Shown here: positions 16,011 to 24,133 of the stretch, in pieces
Numbering within the stretch: the stretch's first letter is position 1
Layout of the letters: the number at the start of each line of letters is the position of its first letter
NCBI RefSeq assembly: GCF_023100845.1
Contig: NZ_CP095864.1
Location: 186,001 to 250,000, forward strand
Origin: Gordonia sp. PP30
Lineage (GTDB): Bacteria > Actinomycetota > Actinomycetes > Mycobacteriales > Mycobacteriaceae
Direction: 5' to 3'
Length of the DNA: 64,000 nt
The notes under the pieces: model-generated
What the model was told of the DNA's origin: nothing
Databases searched by the model: none
Seen by the model: the letters and a program-made list of their open reading frames with translations, nothing else
Program-made: the position numbers and the translations under genes

Positions 16011-16121
16011 GGGCATGAACCGGCGGCCGGATGTGTCTTGTCCAGGCACTTTCGCTATGGTTGGGGGCCTGTGCCACCCCTGTGGGCGGTGGCGCGGGGT
16101 CTGGCCAAGGGGAGGAAGAAG

Positions 16122-16604
16122 TTGGCAGAGGGGGAACTCTGCGGTGCCGTCGTCGTGTCACCGGAGCAGAGAAGTCAATGGCAGGAGTTCGTGGAATCCG
16201 GGTGGGAACTGTTCCACGGTCTCCGTCGCCGCACCGCGTCGGTGTCGGAGCTGACGTATGCGGAATGGCGTTTGCTGGAATGCCTGACGGCCAAGCCGCA
16301 GCTACGCATCTCGGACCTGTCCGAACGCACCCACATCGGGATGAGCACGGTGTCTCGCCAGGTCAGCCGGCTGATTCGGGACGGCTACGTGGCCACGGTG
16401 AACGCCGAGGCCGGTGATGCCCGGCAGAAGTGGGTCGCCATCACCGACCGGGGCCGCGAGGCGCTCGCCCCGGTGCTGGCCGCCCGCGACCAGGCGGTCC
16501 GCGATCTGGTGCTGGACGTGCTGTCCGACGAGGAGTACGCGCAGTTGGTCGGACTGATCCGCCGGGTCGGCGAACACGCCGCGGTGCACTCCGGAGTCAG
16601 CTGA
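16122..16604 (+). CDS. MarR-family transcriptional regulator
   Basis: A 160-residue winged-helix regulator. [13 protein letters not shown] and [28 protein letters not shown] form the recognition region; the wing is [22 protein letters not shown], and dimerisation helices lie at both ends. I chose TTG at 16122 because AAGGGGAGG lies 6-7 bp upstream; an in-frame GTG further upstream near 16038 would add 28 residues of non-conserved sequence. The gene is convergent with the quinone oxidoreductase, overlapping its 3' end by 8 bp. Ligand and targets are unknown. Confidence 0.85.
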
Positions 16605-17559
16605 CCGTCAGCAGGACCTTCCCGACCGCGGAGCCGTCGGTCAGCCGGTCGAGCGCCGCGGCGGCCTCGGCGATCGGGAACACCGAGTCGATCACCGGGC
16701 GCACGGCACCGGCCGCGATCAGCGGCCACGTGCCCTCCAGCGTCGCCACCACGGCCTCGGCCTTGGAACCGGGGCCGGTGGCCGGCCGGGAGCGCAGGGT
16801 GGTGCCGGCGACGGTGAGCCGCTTGGCGAGCAGCTTGCCCAGGTCGATCTCGGCCTTGCGGCCGCCGAGCATGCCGATGATCACCAGCCGTCCGCCGATG
16901 GTCAGCACGTCGAGGTTCCGCGCCAGGTACTTTGCGCCGACCACGTCGAGCACCACGTCCGCGCCGCCGTGCGGCCGCAGGGCCTCGACGAAGTCCTCGT
17001 AGCTGTAGTCGATCAGCACCTCGGCGCCCAGTTCCGCGCACCGTGCGAGCTTCTCCGGATTGCGTGCCGTGACCGCGACGTGCGCGCCGAAGGCCCGCGC
17101 GACCTGGATGGCGTGCGTGCCGATACCGCTGCTGCCGCCGTGGATCAGCAGTTGCTCACCGGGTGCCAGCCGGGCCGTGCCGAAGAGGTTCGACATCACC
17201 GTGCAGGCGACCTCCGGCAGGGCGGCGGCGTCGTGCACGCTGACCCCCTCCGGAACGGGGAGGAGCTGCGTGGCCGGGACGGCGACCCGCTCGGCGTAGC
17301 CGCCGCCGCTGAGAAGGGCGCAGACCGGATCGCCTACCGCCCAGCCCGCGATCTGCGCTCCTACCTGCGCGATGTGCCCGGACACCTCGAGACCCAGGAT
17401 GTCCGACGCGCCCGGCGGCGGCGGATAGTTCCCGGCCCGCTGCAGGACGTCGGCGCGGTTGACGCCGGCGGCAACCACCTCGATGATCACCTCGTCGGGT
17501 GCCGGTTCGGGGTCGGGGACTCGCGTCCAGTCCAGGTCGCTACCGGTGATGGCGTACAT
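16597..17559 (-). CDS. NAD(P)H:quinone oxidoreductase, zinc-independent MDR type (Rv3777-like)
   Basis: A 320-residue medium-chain reductase of the quinone oxidoreductase class. The N-terminal GroES-like domain has the family signature ([23 protein letters not shown]), without the zinc ligands of alcohol dehydrogenases. The nucleotide-binding domain shows [23 protein letters not shown], followed by [18 protein letters not shown]. It likely reduces quinones or other electrophiles with NADPH. Its place beside the Rv3778c-like gene repeats the gene order of M. tuberculosis. Confidence 0.92.
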
Positions 17560-17629
17560 ATCATCGAGTCTTCCAGCGCGACGCGGCAGCGTCGAGCGAT
17601 CGGCGCCGCGCGGCGGTGGAAGCGATGTT

Positions 17630-18499
17630 TCACGGCGCGGGGATGCCGCACAGCTTCTCCGGGTTGCGGATCGCGTAGACCGCGGTGATCGCGCCGTCCG
17701 CCACCTCGAGGCACATCACGCTGTCGACGACACCGTCGAACGCCACCACCAGTGCGGGCATGCCGTTGTAGGGCGCGAAGCCGACCCGCATCTCGCCGAG
17801 CTTCTCGCTCAGCCGCACCAGGCCGAGGATCAGGCGGCCCACCGCGTTCGCGCCGTGAACGGGGCGTCGTGCCGAGGCCACCCGGCCGCCGCCGTCGCCG
17901 AGGAACACCGCGTCGGGGGCCAGCACGTCCATCAGCGCCTGCACGTCGCCGGTGACCGCGGCCTGCAGGAAGGTTTCGGCGGCGGCCTGCGCTTCGGCGG
18001 GTCCGGCGAGCGCGACGCGGCGCCGCGCGTGGACGTGATCGCGGGCGCGGTGGGCGATCTGCCGCACCGCCGCCGGGGACTTGCCGACGGCCTCGGCGAT
18101 CTCCGGGTAGGCGAAGTCGAACACCTCGCGCAGCACGAAGACCGCGCGTTCGGTGGGTGGCAGCGTCTCCAGGACCAGCAGCATGGCCGTGCTGACCGCC
18201 TCGCCGGTCAGGACGTGCTCGCCGGGCTCGTCGCCGGTGGTCAGCAGGGGTTCGGGCAGCCAGGTGCCGACGTACTCCTCGCGTCGCCGGGACGCCGCGC
18301 GCAGCGCGTTGAGCGATTGCCGGGTGACGATCCGCGCCAGGTAGGCCCGCGGATGCTCGACGTCGCCGGACGCCGACTGCCAGCGCAGATAGCTCTCCTG
18401 GAGCACATCCTCGGCGTCGGTCACCGAGCCGAGGATCTCGTAGGCGATGGAGAACAGCAGTGGCCGGTATTCGGCGAAGGTCTCCTCGGGAGCGGTCAT
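17630..18499 (-). CDS. ECF41-type RNA polymerase sigma factor
   Basis: A 289-residue extracytoplasmic-function sigma factor with a C-terminal regulatory domain. Sigma region 2 is FAEYRPLLFSIAYEILGSVTDAEDVLQESYLRW; region 4 is LPPTERAVFVLREVFDFAYPEIAEAVGKSPAAVRQIAHRARDHV. The remaining 110 residues form the SnoaL-like domain (FLQAAVTGDVQALMDVLAPDAVFLGDGGG) that modulates activity in place of an anti-sigma factor in the ECF41 group. I chose ATG 18499, which overlaps the upstream oxidoreductase stop codon as ATGA. ECF41 factors usually control the oxidoreductase-type gene next to them. Confidence 0.92.
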   Translation of the reverse strand: MTAPEETFAEYRPLLFSIAYEILGSVTDAEDVLQESYLRWQSASGDVEHPRAYLARIVTRQSLNALRAASRRREEYVGTWLPEPLLTTGDEPGEHVLTGEAVSTAMLLVLETLPPTERAVFVLREVFDFAYPEIAEAVGKSPAAVRQIAHRARDHVHARRRVALAGPAEAQAAAETFLQAAVTGDVQALMDVLAPDAVFLGDGGGRVASARRPVHGANAVGRLILGLVRLSEKLGEMRVGFAPYNGMPALVVAFDGVVDSVMCLEVADGAITAVYAIRNPEKLCGIPAP

Positions 18500-19623
18500 C
18501 GGCCGGTCGGTGTCCGGCCCGAGGTCGTCTCGGGCGAGGGTGTCTCGGTGGCGGGTGTCCGGGCCGATCGGGGCGCCGGGAGCCACGTGTAGTGGCCGCT
18601 GCCGGCGGCGGCCTTCGCCATCGCGCAGACCTGTTCCTTGAACAGTGCGCCCGCGCGACCGCCGAACCAGAGCCGGATGGGGGTGTCGTCGCGGCGGGCG
18701 GCCTGGATCACGGCCCGGCGCCGGCCGATCGACACGTTCTGGCCCGCGTACGCCATCGAGTAGGGCCGCAGCGGTGCATGCTTCAGCTCGCGCAACAGAT
18801 TGTCGGCGGCGTGCGCGCCCTGCGGCATCGCGGTCTGGCAGCTGAGACGCTGGCCCGGCACGGCGGCCGCGTCGCCGGCGCCGAAGATCCGCGGGTCGGT
18901 GACGCTCCGCAGGTAGCGGTCCACCGTCAGCCGGCCGTCTGCGTCGACGCGGAGTCCGCTCCGCTGCGCGAGGCCGGAGACGTCGGTGGCGATCGCCCAG
19001 AGGGTCAGGTCGGACCGCTGCGCGGGGTCGTAGATGCCACGCCGCTCGGCGACGCCGAGTGCGGCGAGCTCGTCGTGGATCCGGCGCCGCGCGGACGGGT
19101 GCAGTGAGGCCCCGACCTCGCCCGCGCTGACCAGCGTCACGGCCAGCTCGGGCCGGGCTTCGGCGATCTCGGTGGCCGTCTCGATCCCGGTCAGGCCGCC
19201 GCCGACGACGGTGACGTGCGCGCCGTCGCCGAGTGCGGCGAGTCGTGCGCGGGCGGTCGTCGCCTGCTCGGGATCGCCGACCGCGAGCGTGCCCTCCGGC
19301 CCGCGAGGCGCGCCGCCGGCCGCGTAGACCAGCCGGTCGAAGGCGATCTCGGTGCCGTCGTCGAGCGTCACGACGCCGTCGCCGATGGACACGGCGGCGC
19401 CGATCCGCAGCGACACCCGGTCGTTCAGCATCTCGGTGAGGGGCGTGCCGGCCTCGCCGGTGCCGGCCACCCGCTGGTGCAGCCGGACCCGTTCGATGAA
19501 ATCCGGTCGTGCGTTGATCAGCGTGATCGCTGCCGTCTCCGGATCGGTCCTGCGGGCGAGCCGATTCGCGGCCATGCAGCCGGCGTAGCCCCCGCCGACG
19601 ATGACGATTCTGGTGGTGCTCAT
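18496..19623 (-). CDS. NADH dehydrogenase-like FAD-dependent oxidoreductase
   Basis: A 375-residue pyridine-nucleotide-disulfide oxidoreductase of the NDH-2-like class. The FAD-binding GGGYAGCMAANRLARR is at the N-terminus, a second Rossmann motif (VTVVGGGLTGIETATEIAE) in the middle, and the FAD segment IFGAGDAAAVPGQRLSCQTAMPQGAHAADN near the C-terminus. ATG 19623 has GAGGAGG 7 bp upstream. It is translationally coupled (ATGA) to the ECF41 sigma factor, the usual oxidoreductase/ECF41 arrangement. The physiological electron acceptor is unknown. Confidence 0.9.
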   Translation of the reverse strand: MSTTRIVIVGGGYAGCMAANRLARRTDPETAAITLINARPDFIERVRLHQRVAGTGEAGTPLTEMLNDRVSLRIGAAVSIGDGVVTLDDGTEIAFDRLVYAAGGAPRGPEGTLAVGDPEQATTARARLAALGDGAHVTVVGGGLTGIETATEIAEARPELAVTLVSAGEVGASLHPSARRRIHDELAALGVAERRGIYDPAQRSDLTLWAIATDVSGLAQRSGLRVDADGRLTVDRYLRSVTDPRIFGAGDAAAVPGQRLSCQTAMPQGAHAADNLLRELKHAPLRPYSMAYAGQNVSIGRRRAVIQAARRDDTPIRLWFGGRAGALFKEQVCAMAKAAAGSGHYTWLPAPRSARTPATETPSPETTSGRTPTGR

Positions 19624-19713
19624 GGTGATGCCTCCTCGTGGTGTCCAGTGTTCCGGACTCGTAGACACCGCGGGCGCCGGGTTTGTGACACCGCTGCTAG
19701 CCTTGTTCGCCAG

Positions 19714-19798
19714 GGAGACGTGGCAGAGCGGCCGAATGCACTCGCCTTGAAAGCGAGAGAGGGTAACACCTCCGCGGGTTCGAATCCCGCCGTTTCCG
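19714..19798 (+). tRNA. tRNA-Ser(UGA), hybrid at attL
   Basis: An 85-nt class II tRNA with a long variable arm. The anticodon TGA sits in the loop of CTCGC-CTTGAAA-GCGAG, and the T arm is GCGGGTTCGAATCCCGC. The acceptor stem GGAGACG/CGTTTCC contains a G-U pair at position 4; no CCA is encoded. The displaced 3' half at 41.97 kb ends CGTCTCC and would pair perfectly with this 5' strand. That suggests the 3' half here came with the integrated island. Confidence 0.95.
19746..19757. other. attL core in the tRNA-Ser anticodon arm
   Basis: CTTGAAAGCGAG is shared exactly with 41925-41936 in the displaced tRNA fragment. Sequence to the left of it matches only the intact tRNA, and sequence to the right diverges between the two sites. 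It is the most likely crossover core of the integrase. Confidence 0.6.
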
Positions 19799-19803
19799 CA
19801 GCA

Positions 19804-19838
19804 GGTCAGGGGCAGTTTTTGATTAACTGCCCCTGACC
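19804..19838 (+). terminator. Terminator hairpin after tRNA-Ser
   Basis: GGTCAGGGGCAGTT (19804-19817) and AACTGCCCCTGACC (19825-19838) form a perfect 14-bp stem around TTTGATT, 5 bp after the tRNA 3' end. It belongs to the island side of attL. Confidence 0.8.
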
Positions 19839-19862
19839 GTGGGAAGCATCCACCAGCGGCCA

Positions 19863-19884
19863 CATGACACAGGCATGACACACG
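19863..19884 (+). other. Left integrase arm-type direct repeats
   Basis: Two copies of CATGACACA spaced 11 bp apart, about 105 bp inside the attL core and just before the integrase start codon. A nearly identical pair sits 99 bp inside attR. The placement suggests arm-type integrase-binding sites. Confidence 0.5.
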
Positions 19885-19902
19885 TGACTACCATGCGGTG
19901 TC

Positions 19903-20842
19903 ATGGCGTTGCGTAATGGTGTAGAGAAAGTCACCCTCCCCAGCGGTGCCGTCAGGTACGAGGTGCGCCACCGCACCACCGGCCCAGACGGCAAGCGCAA
20001 TCAGGTGCGCCGTCGGTTCACGACCTCGAAGGAAGCCGGCGAGTACCTCGACTCCTTCCAGGAGCAACTTCGGAAGGAGCAGGCCGCCGCATCCGCGGAC
20101 GGCCCGCAGACGACCGTCGACGAGGCCGTGACCCGATGGCTCGCCGCGCAGCGCATCAACCCGACCACCGAGCAGGCGTACACCGCGGCGCTCGCCCCGG
20201 TCGTCGAGCGCTTCGGCGACCGCGTCGTCCGCACGGTCACCGACGAGGAGATCCAACACCTCATCAAGGACCTGCAAGCCGGGAAGGGACCCGGGGGACG
20301 CACGTGGAAGCGCACCAGCATCAACCCCATGCTCGCCCGCACCAAGGCCGTCTGGGCCGACCTGGAGCGGCGCGGCGAGATCGAGCGAGACCTGATCGCG
20401 CACGTCAAACCGTTGCGCAAGAAGGATGACGCCGACGCGCACGAGGGAGCCCTCGACCTCAGCGACCGGCTCAGCGACGCCGAGGTCAAGCAACTGCTCG
20501 CCAAGCACAGCGCCACCCGGTTCGCCGTCATCGGCGGAGTGCGGTCGGCCGAGCATCAGGCGGTCATCCATGCGCCCCTGGTTCATCTGGCCCTCATCGG
20601 CCTGCGCCGAGGCGAGCTGGCCGGCCTGCGCTGGTCGGCTGTCGATCTGGACGCCGGGACGATCACCGCCGCGGCGCGGACTCGTGTCCGCGTCACCGGC
20701 CGCACGATCGACCAGAAGCACGGCAAGACCGCCACGTCAGCGCGAACGCTGCCGCTGCCCGCGTCCACGCTCGCCATCCTGCGAGGCACCCGGGAGCGCC
20801 AGCGCACCGCACGCAAGCGCGCTGGTGAGTCCTGGGTAGGCG
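19903..20842 (+). pseudogene. int: Tyrosine recombinase (integrase), C-terminally truncated
   Basis: About 313 residues of a phage/ICE-type tyrosine integrase. The N-terminal arm-binding domain (VRYEVRHRTTGPDGKRNQVRRRFTTSKEAGEYL), the core-binding SAM-like domain (VDEAVTRWLAAQRINPTTEQAYTAAL) and the start of the catalytic domain with its first arginine (LIGLRRGELAGLRWSAVDL) are present. At RKRAGESWVG the similarity stops. The rest of the catalytic domain, including the HxxR motif and nucleophilic tyrosine, is absent, and the frame runs on into antisense of another gene. The break near 20842 is a fusion junction. The enzyme cannot be active, so the island is no longer self-mobile. It lies directly beside its tRNA-Ser target. 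Confidence 0.88.
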
Positions 20843-21029
20843 CCACAACCGAATTGGCGGTCACCAGGATCAGCACGAACCAGGTGCCGATACCCGCCCA
20901 GCACCGCATCCAGACCATGATCAGCAAGCCGATGAACGACAACGGCGCCCACGCGCTGGCCGCCGGTCGGTTTCGGTGCGCGACCGACGACCCGGTGGGC
21001 TGTGATTCGGTCGTTGCGGTGTGGCTCAT
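20843..21029 (-). pseudogene. N-terminal fragment of a membrane transporter
   Basis: About 62 residues: a polar N-terminus (MSHTATTESQPTGSSVAHRN) followed by a hydrophobic run WAPLSFIGLLIMVWMRCWAG and IGTWFVLILVTANSVVA. Then the sequence switches to the truncated integrase, so most of the gene is missing. ATG 21029 overlaps the stop codon of the GntR regulator (ATGA), so it was the second gene of that operon. A carboxylate transporter would suit a GntR/malic-enzyme setting, but I cannot assign the family from this fragment. Confidence 0.6.
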
Positions 21030-21709
21030 CGTGTTTCTCCGGTGCGGGCTGCGGGCTGATTCGGGTATTCCAGGTCGTGGACGCCGGCGAGGTGGTGGGC
21101 CAGTTCGGCCCGGAAACGCTCGGCGTCGCCCTGTTCGATCGCGTCGAGCAGCGCGGCATGGTCGGCCAGGATTCTCGACGCCACACCCACATCACGATGC
21201 ACGCTGGCGATGGTCATCCGGCGATGCCGCTCGCCCAGGCTCACATAGAACCCGGCGAGCAGATCGTTGCCGCCCGCGGCGGCGATGAGTTGATGGAACT
21301 GGGCGTCATGATGCGAGAAGGTGTCGATGTCCTCGAGATCGGTATCCCGGTGGGTGGCGAGGTTGTCGCGTAGTTGGGCGGCGAGCCGTCGGATGCGGTT
21401 GTCGTCGGCCGCGATGGCGTCGACGGCGTGCCCTTCCAGCAGGATGCGGGCCTCGACGACATCGCTCGCCTCGCGGTCGGAAATGGGGATGATCAGAGCG
21501 CCACGTTTGGGATACAGGCGCATCCAGCCCTCGGTCTCCAGGCGCAGGAAGGCCTCCCGGACCGGCGTACGGCTCACCTCGCAGCGCTGGGCGACCTCAC
21601 CTTCGCTGATGAGCTCACCCCCGGCGATGCGGTTGGTGAGGATCAACTCCTTGACCTCACCGTAGACGCGTTCGGCGGCGGATCCCGTCGACGACGATGC
21701 ATTCAACAT
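21026..21709 (-). CDS. GntR-family regulator, FadR/FCD subfamily
   Basis: A 227-residue regulator. The winged-helix domain (about residues 10-75) includes VYGEVKELILTNRIAGGELISE and VAQRCEVSRTPVREAFLRLE. The all-helical FCD ligand domain follows, with the metal/ligand histidines and aspartates typical of it (DTFSHHDAQFHQLIAAAGG, RILADHAALLDAIEQGD). Such proteins usually sense small carboxylic acids. I chose ATG 21709; a GTG at 21715 is also in frame. ACAAGTTGT (21714-21722), a perfect 9-bp palindrome, overlaps the start region and could be an autoregulatory operator. Its operon partner is truncated; the malic enzyme gene is divergent. Confidence 0.88.
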   Translation of the reverse strand: MLNASSSTGSAAERVYGEVKELILTNRIAGGELISEGEVAQRCEVSRTPVREAFLRLETEGWMRLYPKRGALIIPISDREASDVVEARILLEGHAVDAIAADDNRIRRLAAQLRDNLATHRDTDLEDIDTFSHHDAQFHQLIAAAGGNDLLAGFYVSLGERHRRMTIASVHRDVGVASRILADHAALLDAIEQGDAERFRAELAHHLAGVHDLEYPNQPAARTGETR

Positions 21710-21967
21710 AGACACAAGTTGTATCTTAGGCCCGACCGTCGAGGCGCAGCCACCCTCCTTGCTCGCCCGAAGCAGCCGGTGGGACACTTGTCGGGTTCCG
21801 TGCCGGGCGTCACCCGCCCTTCGGCGCGGCGTCGGGGCCACCGCCCGCTCGAGCCCACCCCGCTCGCGAGTGTGAATCCGACACTTCACCGGCGTGGTTC
21901 GACGTCCCGGCCGACCCGCGCCTTCGCCCGAGTGCGCCCTGCCCAGGGCGCTGCAGGAGGAATCACC

Positions 21968-23185
21968 GTGACGAGCACGGCAGGCAAGAATTCGGTCGAC
22001 AGCCACATCGAGCAGCCCACCATCACCGATCTCCCCATCACCGACGACGAGATCTTCCTCGCGCACGTCGGCGGCAAGCTCTCGGTGGAACTGCGTTCGC
22101 CGATCGACACCCAGCGCGACCTGTCCATCGCCTACACCCCCGGTGTGGCGCAGGTATCCCGCGCGATCGACCAGGACACCGAGCTGGTCAACAAATACAC
22201 CTGGACCGACCGTCTTGTCGCCGTCGTCTCCGACGGCACCGCGGTGCTGGGCCTCGGCGACATCGGCCCGCGTGCCGCGCTGCCGGTCATGGAAGGCAAG
22301 TCGGCCTTGTTCCGGTCCTTCGCCGGACTCAACTCGATCCCGATCGTGCTCGACACCACCGACCCCGACGAGATCGTCGAAACCCTGATCCGGCTGCGTC
22401 CGAGCTTCGGTGCGGTGAACCTCGAGGACATCTCCGCACCGCGTTGCTTCGAGATCGAGCAGCGCGTTATCGAGGCGCTCGATTGCCCCGTGATGCACGA
22501 CGATCAACACGGCACGGCCATTGTCGTCCTGGCCGCCCTGCGAGGCGCGACGACAGTCCTGGGGCGCGACCTGACCAAGCTGCGTGTCGTCATCTCCGGC
22601 GCCGGTGCCGCCGGTGTCGCCTGCATCAAGATCCTGCATGCCGCGGGCGTCGAGGACATCGTGGTGCTCGATTCGAAGGGCATCGTCAGCTTCCACCGCG
22701 ACGACCTCAACGAGATCAAGCAGGAACTGGCCGAGTTCACCAATCCCCGCGCACTGTCGGGGACCGCCGCCGAGGCGCTGGCCGGCGCGGATGTGTTCCT
22801 GGGGGTCTCGGCGGGCAAGATCGCCGAGGACCTCATCGCATCGATGGCCGCCGACCCGATCATCTTCGCGCTGTCCAACCCCGATCCGGAGATCGCACCG
22901 GAGATCGCTGCGAAGTATGCGGCGGTCGTGGCGACCGGACGCAGCGACTTCCCGAATCAGATCAACAACGTGCTCGCCTTCCCCGGCGTCTTCGCCGGGG
23001 CGCTGGACGCAGGCGCCAAACGCATCACCGAACGCATGAAACTGGCTGCCGCAGAAGCAATCCTGTCGGTGGTTGCCGACGATCTCAGCGTCGACAAGAT
23101 TGTGCCGAGCGCACTGGATTCCCGGGTTGCGCCCGCGGTATCGGCGGCAGTCGCCGAGGCCGCGCGCGCCGAGGGCCTGGCCTAA
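21968..23185 (+). CDS. NAD(P)-dependent malic enzyme
   Basis: A 405-residue short-form malic enzyme. It oxidatively decarboxylates L-malate to pyruvate and CO2. Conserved parts are LSIAYTPGVAQVSRAI (catalytic Tyr), VSDGTAVLGLGDIGPRAALPVMEGKSALF (catalytic Lys), VNLEDISAPRCFEIE (metal ligands), PVMHDDQHGTAIV, and the Rossmann motif VVISGAGAAGVACIKIL with SNPDPEI. The GTG at 21968 has CAGGAGGA upstream. The gene is divergent from the GntR regulator across about 260 bp in which I see nothing else beyond the palindrome at the regulator start. In the island it would link acyl-CoA-derived C4 acids to pyruvate. Confidence 0.94.
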   Translation: MTSTAGKNSVDSHIEQPTITDLPITDDEIFLAHVGGKLSVELRSPIDTQRDLSIAYTPGVAQVSRAIDQDTELVNKYTWTDRLVAVVSDGTAVLGLGDIGPRAALPVMEGKSALFRSFAGLNSIPIVLDTTDPDEIVETLIRLRPSFGAVNLEDISAPRCFEIEQRVIEALDCPVMHDDQHGTAIVVLAALRGATTVLGRDLTKLRVVISGAGAAGVACIKILHAAGVEDIVVLDSKGIVSFHRDDLNEIKQELAEFTNPRALSGTAAEALAGADVFLGVSAGKIAEDLIASMAADPIIFALSNPDPEIAPEIAAKYAAVVATGRSDFPNQINNVLAFPGVFAGALDAGAKRITERMKLAAAEAILSVVADDLSVDKIVPSALDSRVAPAVSAAVAEAARAEGLA

Positions 23186-23231
23186 ACCATTGCCGTAGTC
23201 AACCGATCTCGCCCGCACACTGCGCGTGCAC

Positions 23232-23256
23232 ATCGGATAGACGAGGGCAATCCGAT
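23232..23256. promoter_or_regulatory. Inverted repeat upstream of tetR
   Basis: ATCGGAT (23232-23238) and ATCCGAT (23250-23256) face each other across 11 bp, ending 14 bp before the tetR start codon. It may be part of the promoter or an autoregulatory site, but it does not match the operators at 24.06 and 31.05 kb. Confidence 0.3.
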
Positions 23257-23270
23257 ATCGTGGGCCGACC

Positions 23271-23951
23271 ATGTCCAGCCAGATGAGTAGCCCCGATGAT
23301 CGACCAGTCAAGCCTGTCGATCAACTCAGCGAGAAGGGACGCCGCACGCGTGATCGGCTGATCGACGCCGCACGCGCCGTCTTCGAGCGTGATGGATTCA
23401 TCGACTCGCGGGTCGCCGACATCGTCAAAGAGGCAGGCGCCGCCTACGGCACCTTCTACACGTATTTCCCCTCCAAAGAGGCGGCGTTCCTCGCGGTGAT
23501 CGTGACTCAGCAGGAAGCGATCAAGGAAGCCGCACGCCACCACGCGGCCGAAGCCGAACGTCTCGACGCCCGCGGCGTCGTCGAGGCATCCAACCGCGCC
23601 TACCTCGAGGGGTACGGCAAACATTGGCGCCTCATGGAAGCCTGGTCGGTGGCGGCCGCAGTCGACGCCGAGATCGGCGGACTCCTCGAAGATATGATCC
23701 ACTTCAACATCGAGCGGACCGAACGGTCACTACTCCGGCTCCGGCAGCGCGGTGACATCTCTGCCGATATCGATCCCCACTACGCGGCACGCGCCCTCAA
23801 CGCCATGGTCATGCAGTTCTCCATTCGCATCTTCCGCGACAATCCCGACGGCATCGACATCGACACCGCGGTCCGCACCATCACCGACATCTGGTGCCAG
23901 GGAATCGGCCTCGGCGAGGACGCCCCGGCAGTCGACGCCACCCAGCGCTGA
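23271..23951 (+). CDS. TetR-family regulator of the island's acyl-CoA operons
   Basis: A 226-residue TetR protein. The helix-turn-helix domain is RTRDRLIDAARAVFERDGFIDSRVADIVKEAGAAYGTFYTYFPSKEAAFLAVI; the C-terminal ligand domain is helical (RAYLEGYGKHWRLMEAWSVAA, YAARALNAMVMQFSIRIF). It lies immediately upstream of the six-gene ketosynthase operon in the same direction. A near-identical palindrome stands before that operon and before the acyl-CoA dehydrogenase operon, making this the natural candidate repressor, released by an acyl-CoA. The assignment of targets is inference. Confidence 0.9.
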   Translation: MSSQMSSPDDRPVKPVDQLSEKGRRTRDRLIDAARAVFERDGFIDSRVADIVKEAGAAYGTFYTYFPSKEAAFLAVIVTQQEAIKEAARHHAAEAERLDARGVVEASNRAYLEGYGKHWRLMEAWSVAAAVDAEIGGLLEDMIHFNIERTERSLLRLRQRGDISADIDPHYAARALNAMVMQFSIRIFRDNPDGIDIDTAVRTITDIWCQGIGLGEDAPAVDATQR

Positions 23952-24054
23952 GTCCACGCCGCCGCCCACCCGACCGATCACGATCCACCCCATCGTGATC
24001 CCGCCCTTTCATTGATCCGACCGCCCGGTCGATCTTTGCGGCGCCCGACGTGAT

Positions 24055-24072
24055 ATTGACATCGATATCAAT
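24055..24072. promoter_or_regulatory. Operator palindrome before the ketosynthase operon
   Basis: ATTGACATCGATATCAAT has 9-bp arms pairing at 8 positions, centred about 70 bp before the first start codon. The core TTGACATCRATRTCAA recurs at 31044-31059 before the acyl-CoA dehydrogenase gene. It is a likely TetR binding site. Confidence 0.7.
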
Positions 24073-24133
24073 TTCTCGCTACATTCCACGTGCTCACCGT
24101 CACACGACGGTGGTTAGGCGAGAGGACTCCGAC

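Noticed and set aside
19903-20842. Active integrase and self-mobile island
   Set aside because: The catalytic HxxR and tyrosine are missing after the fusion at about 20842.
21026-23311. 761-codon minus-strand frame over the malic enzyme
   Set aside because: Only the last 227 codons (the GntR regulator) are real; the rest is antisense to malic enzyme.
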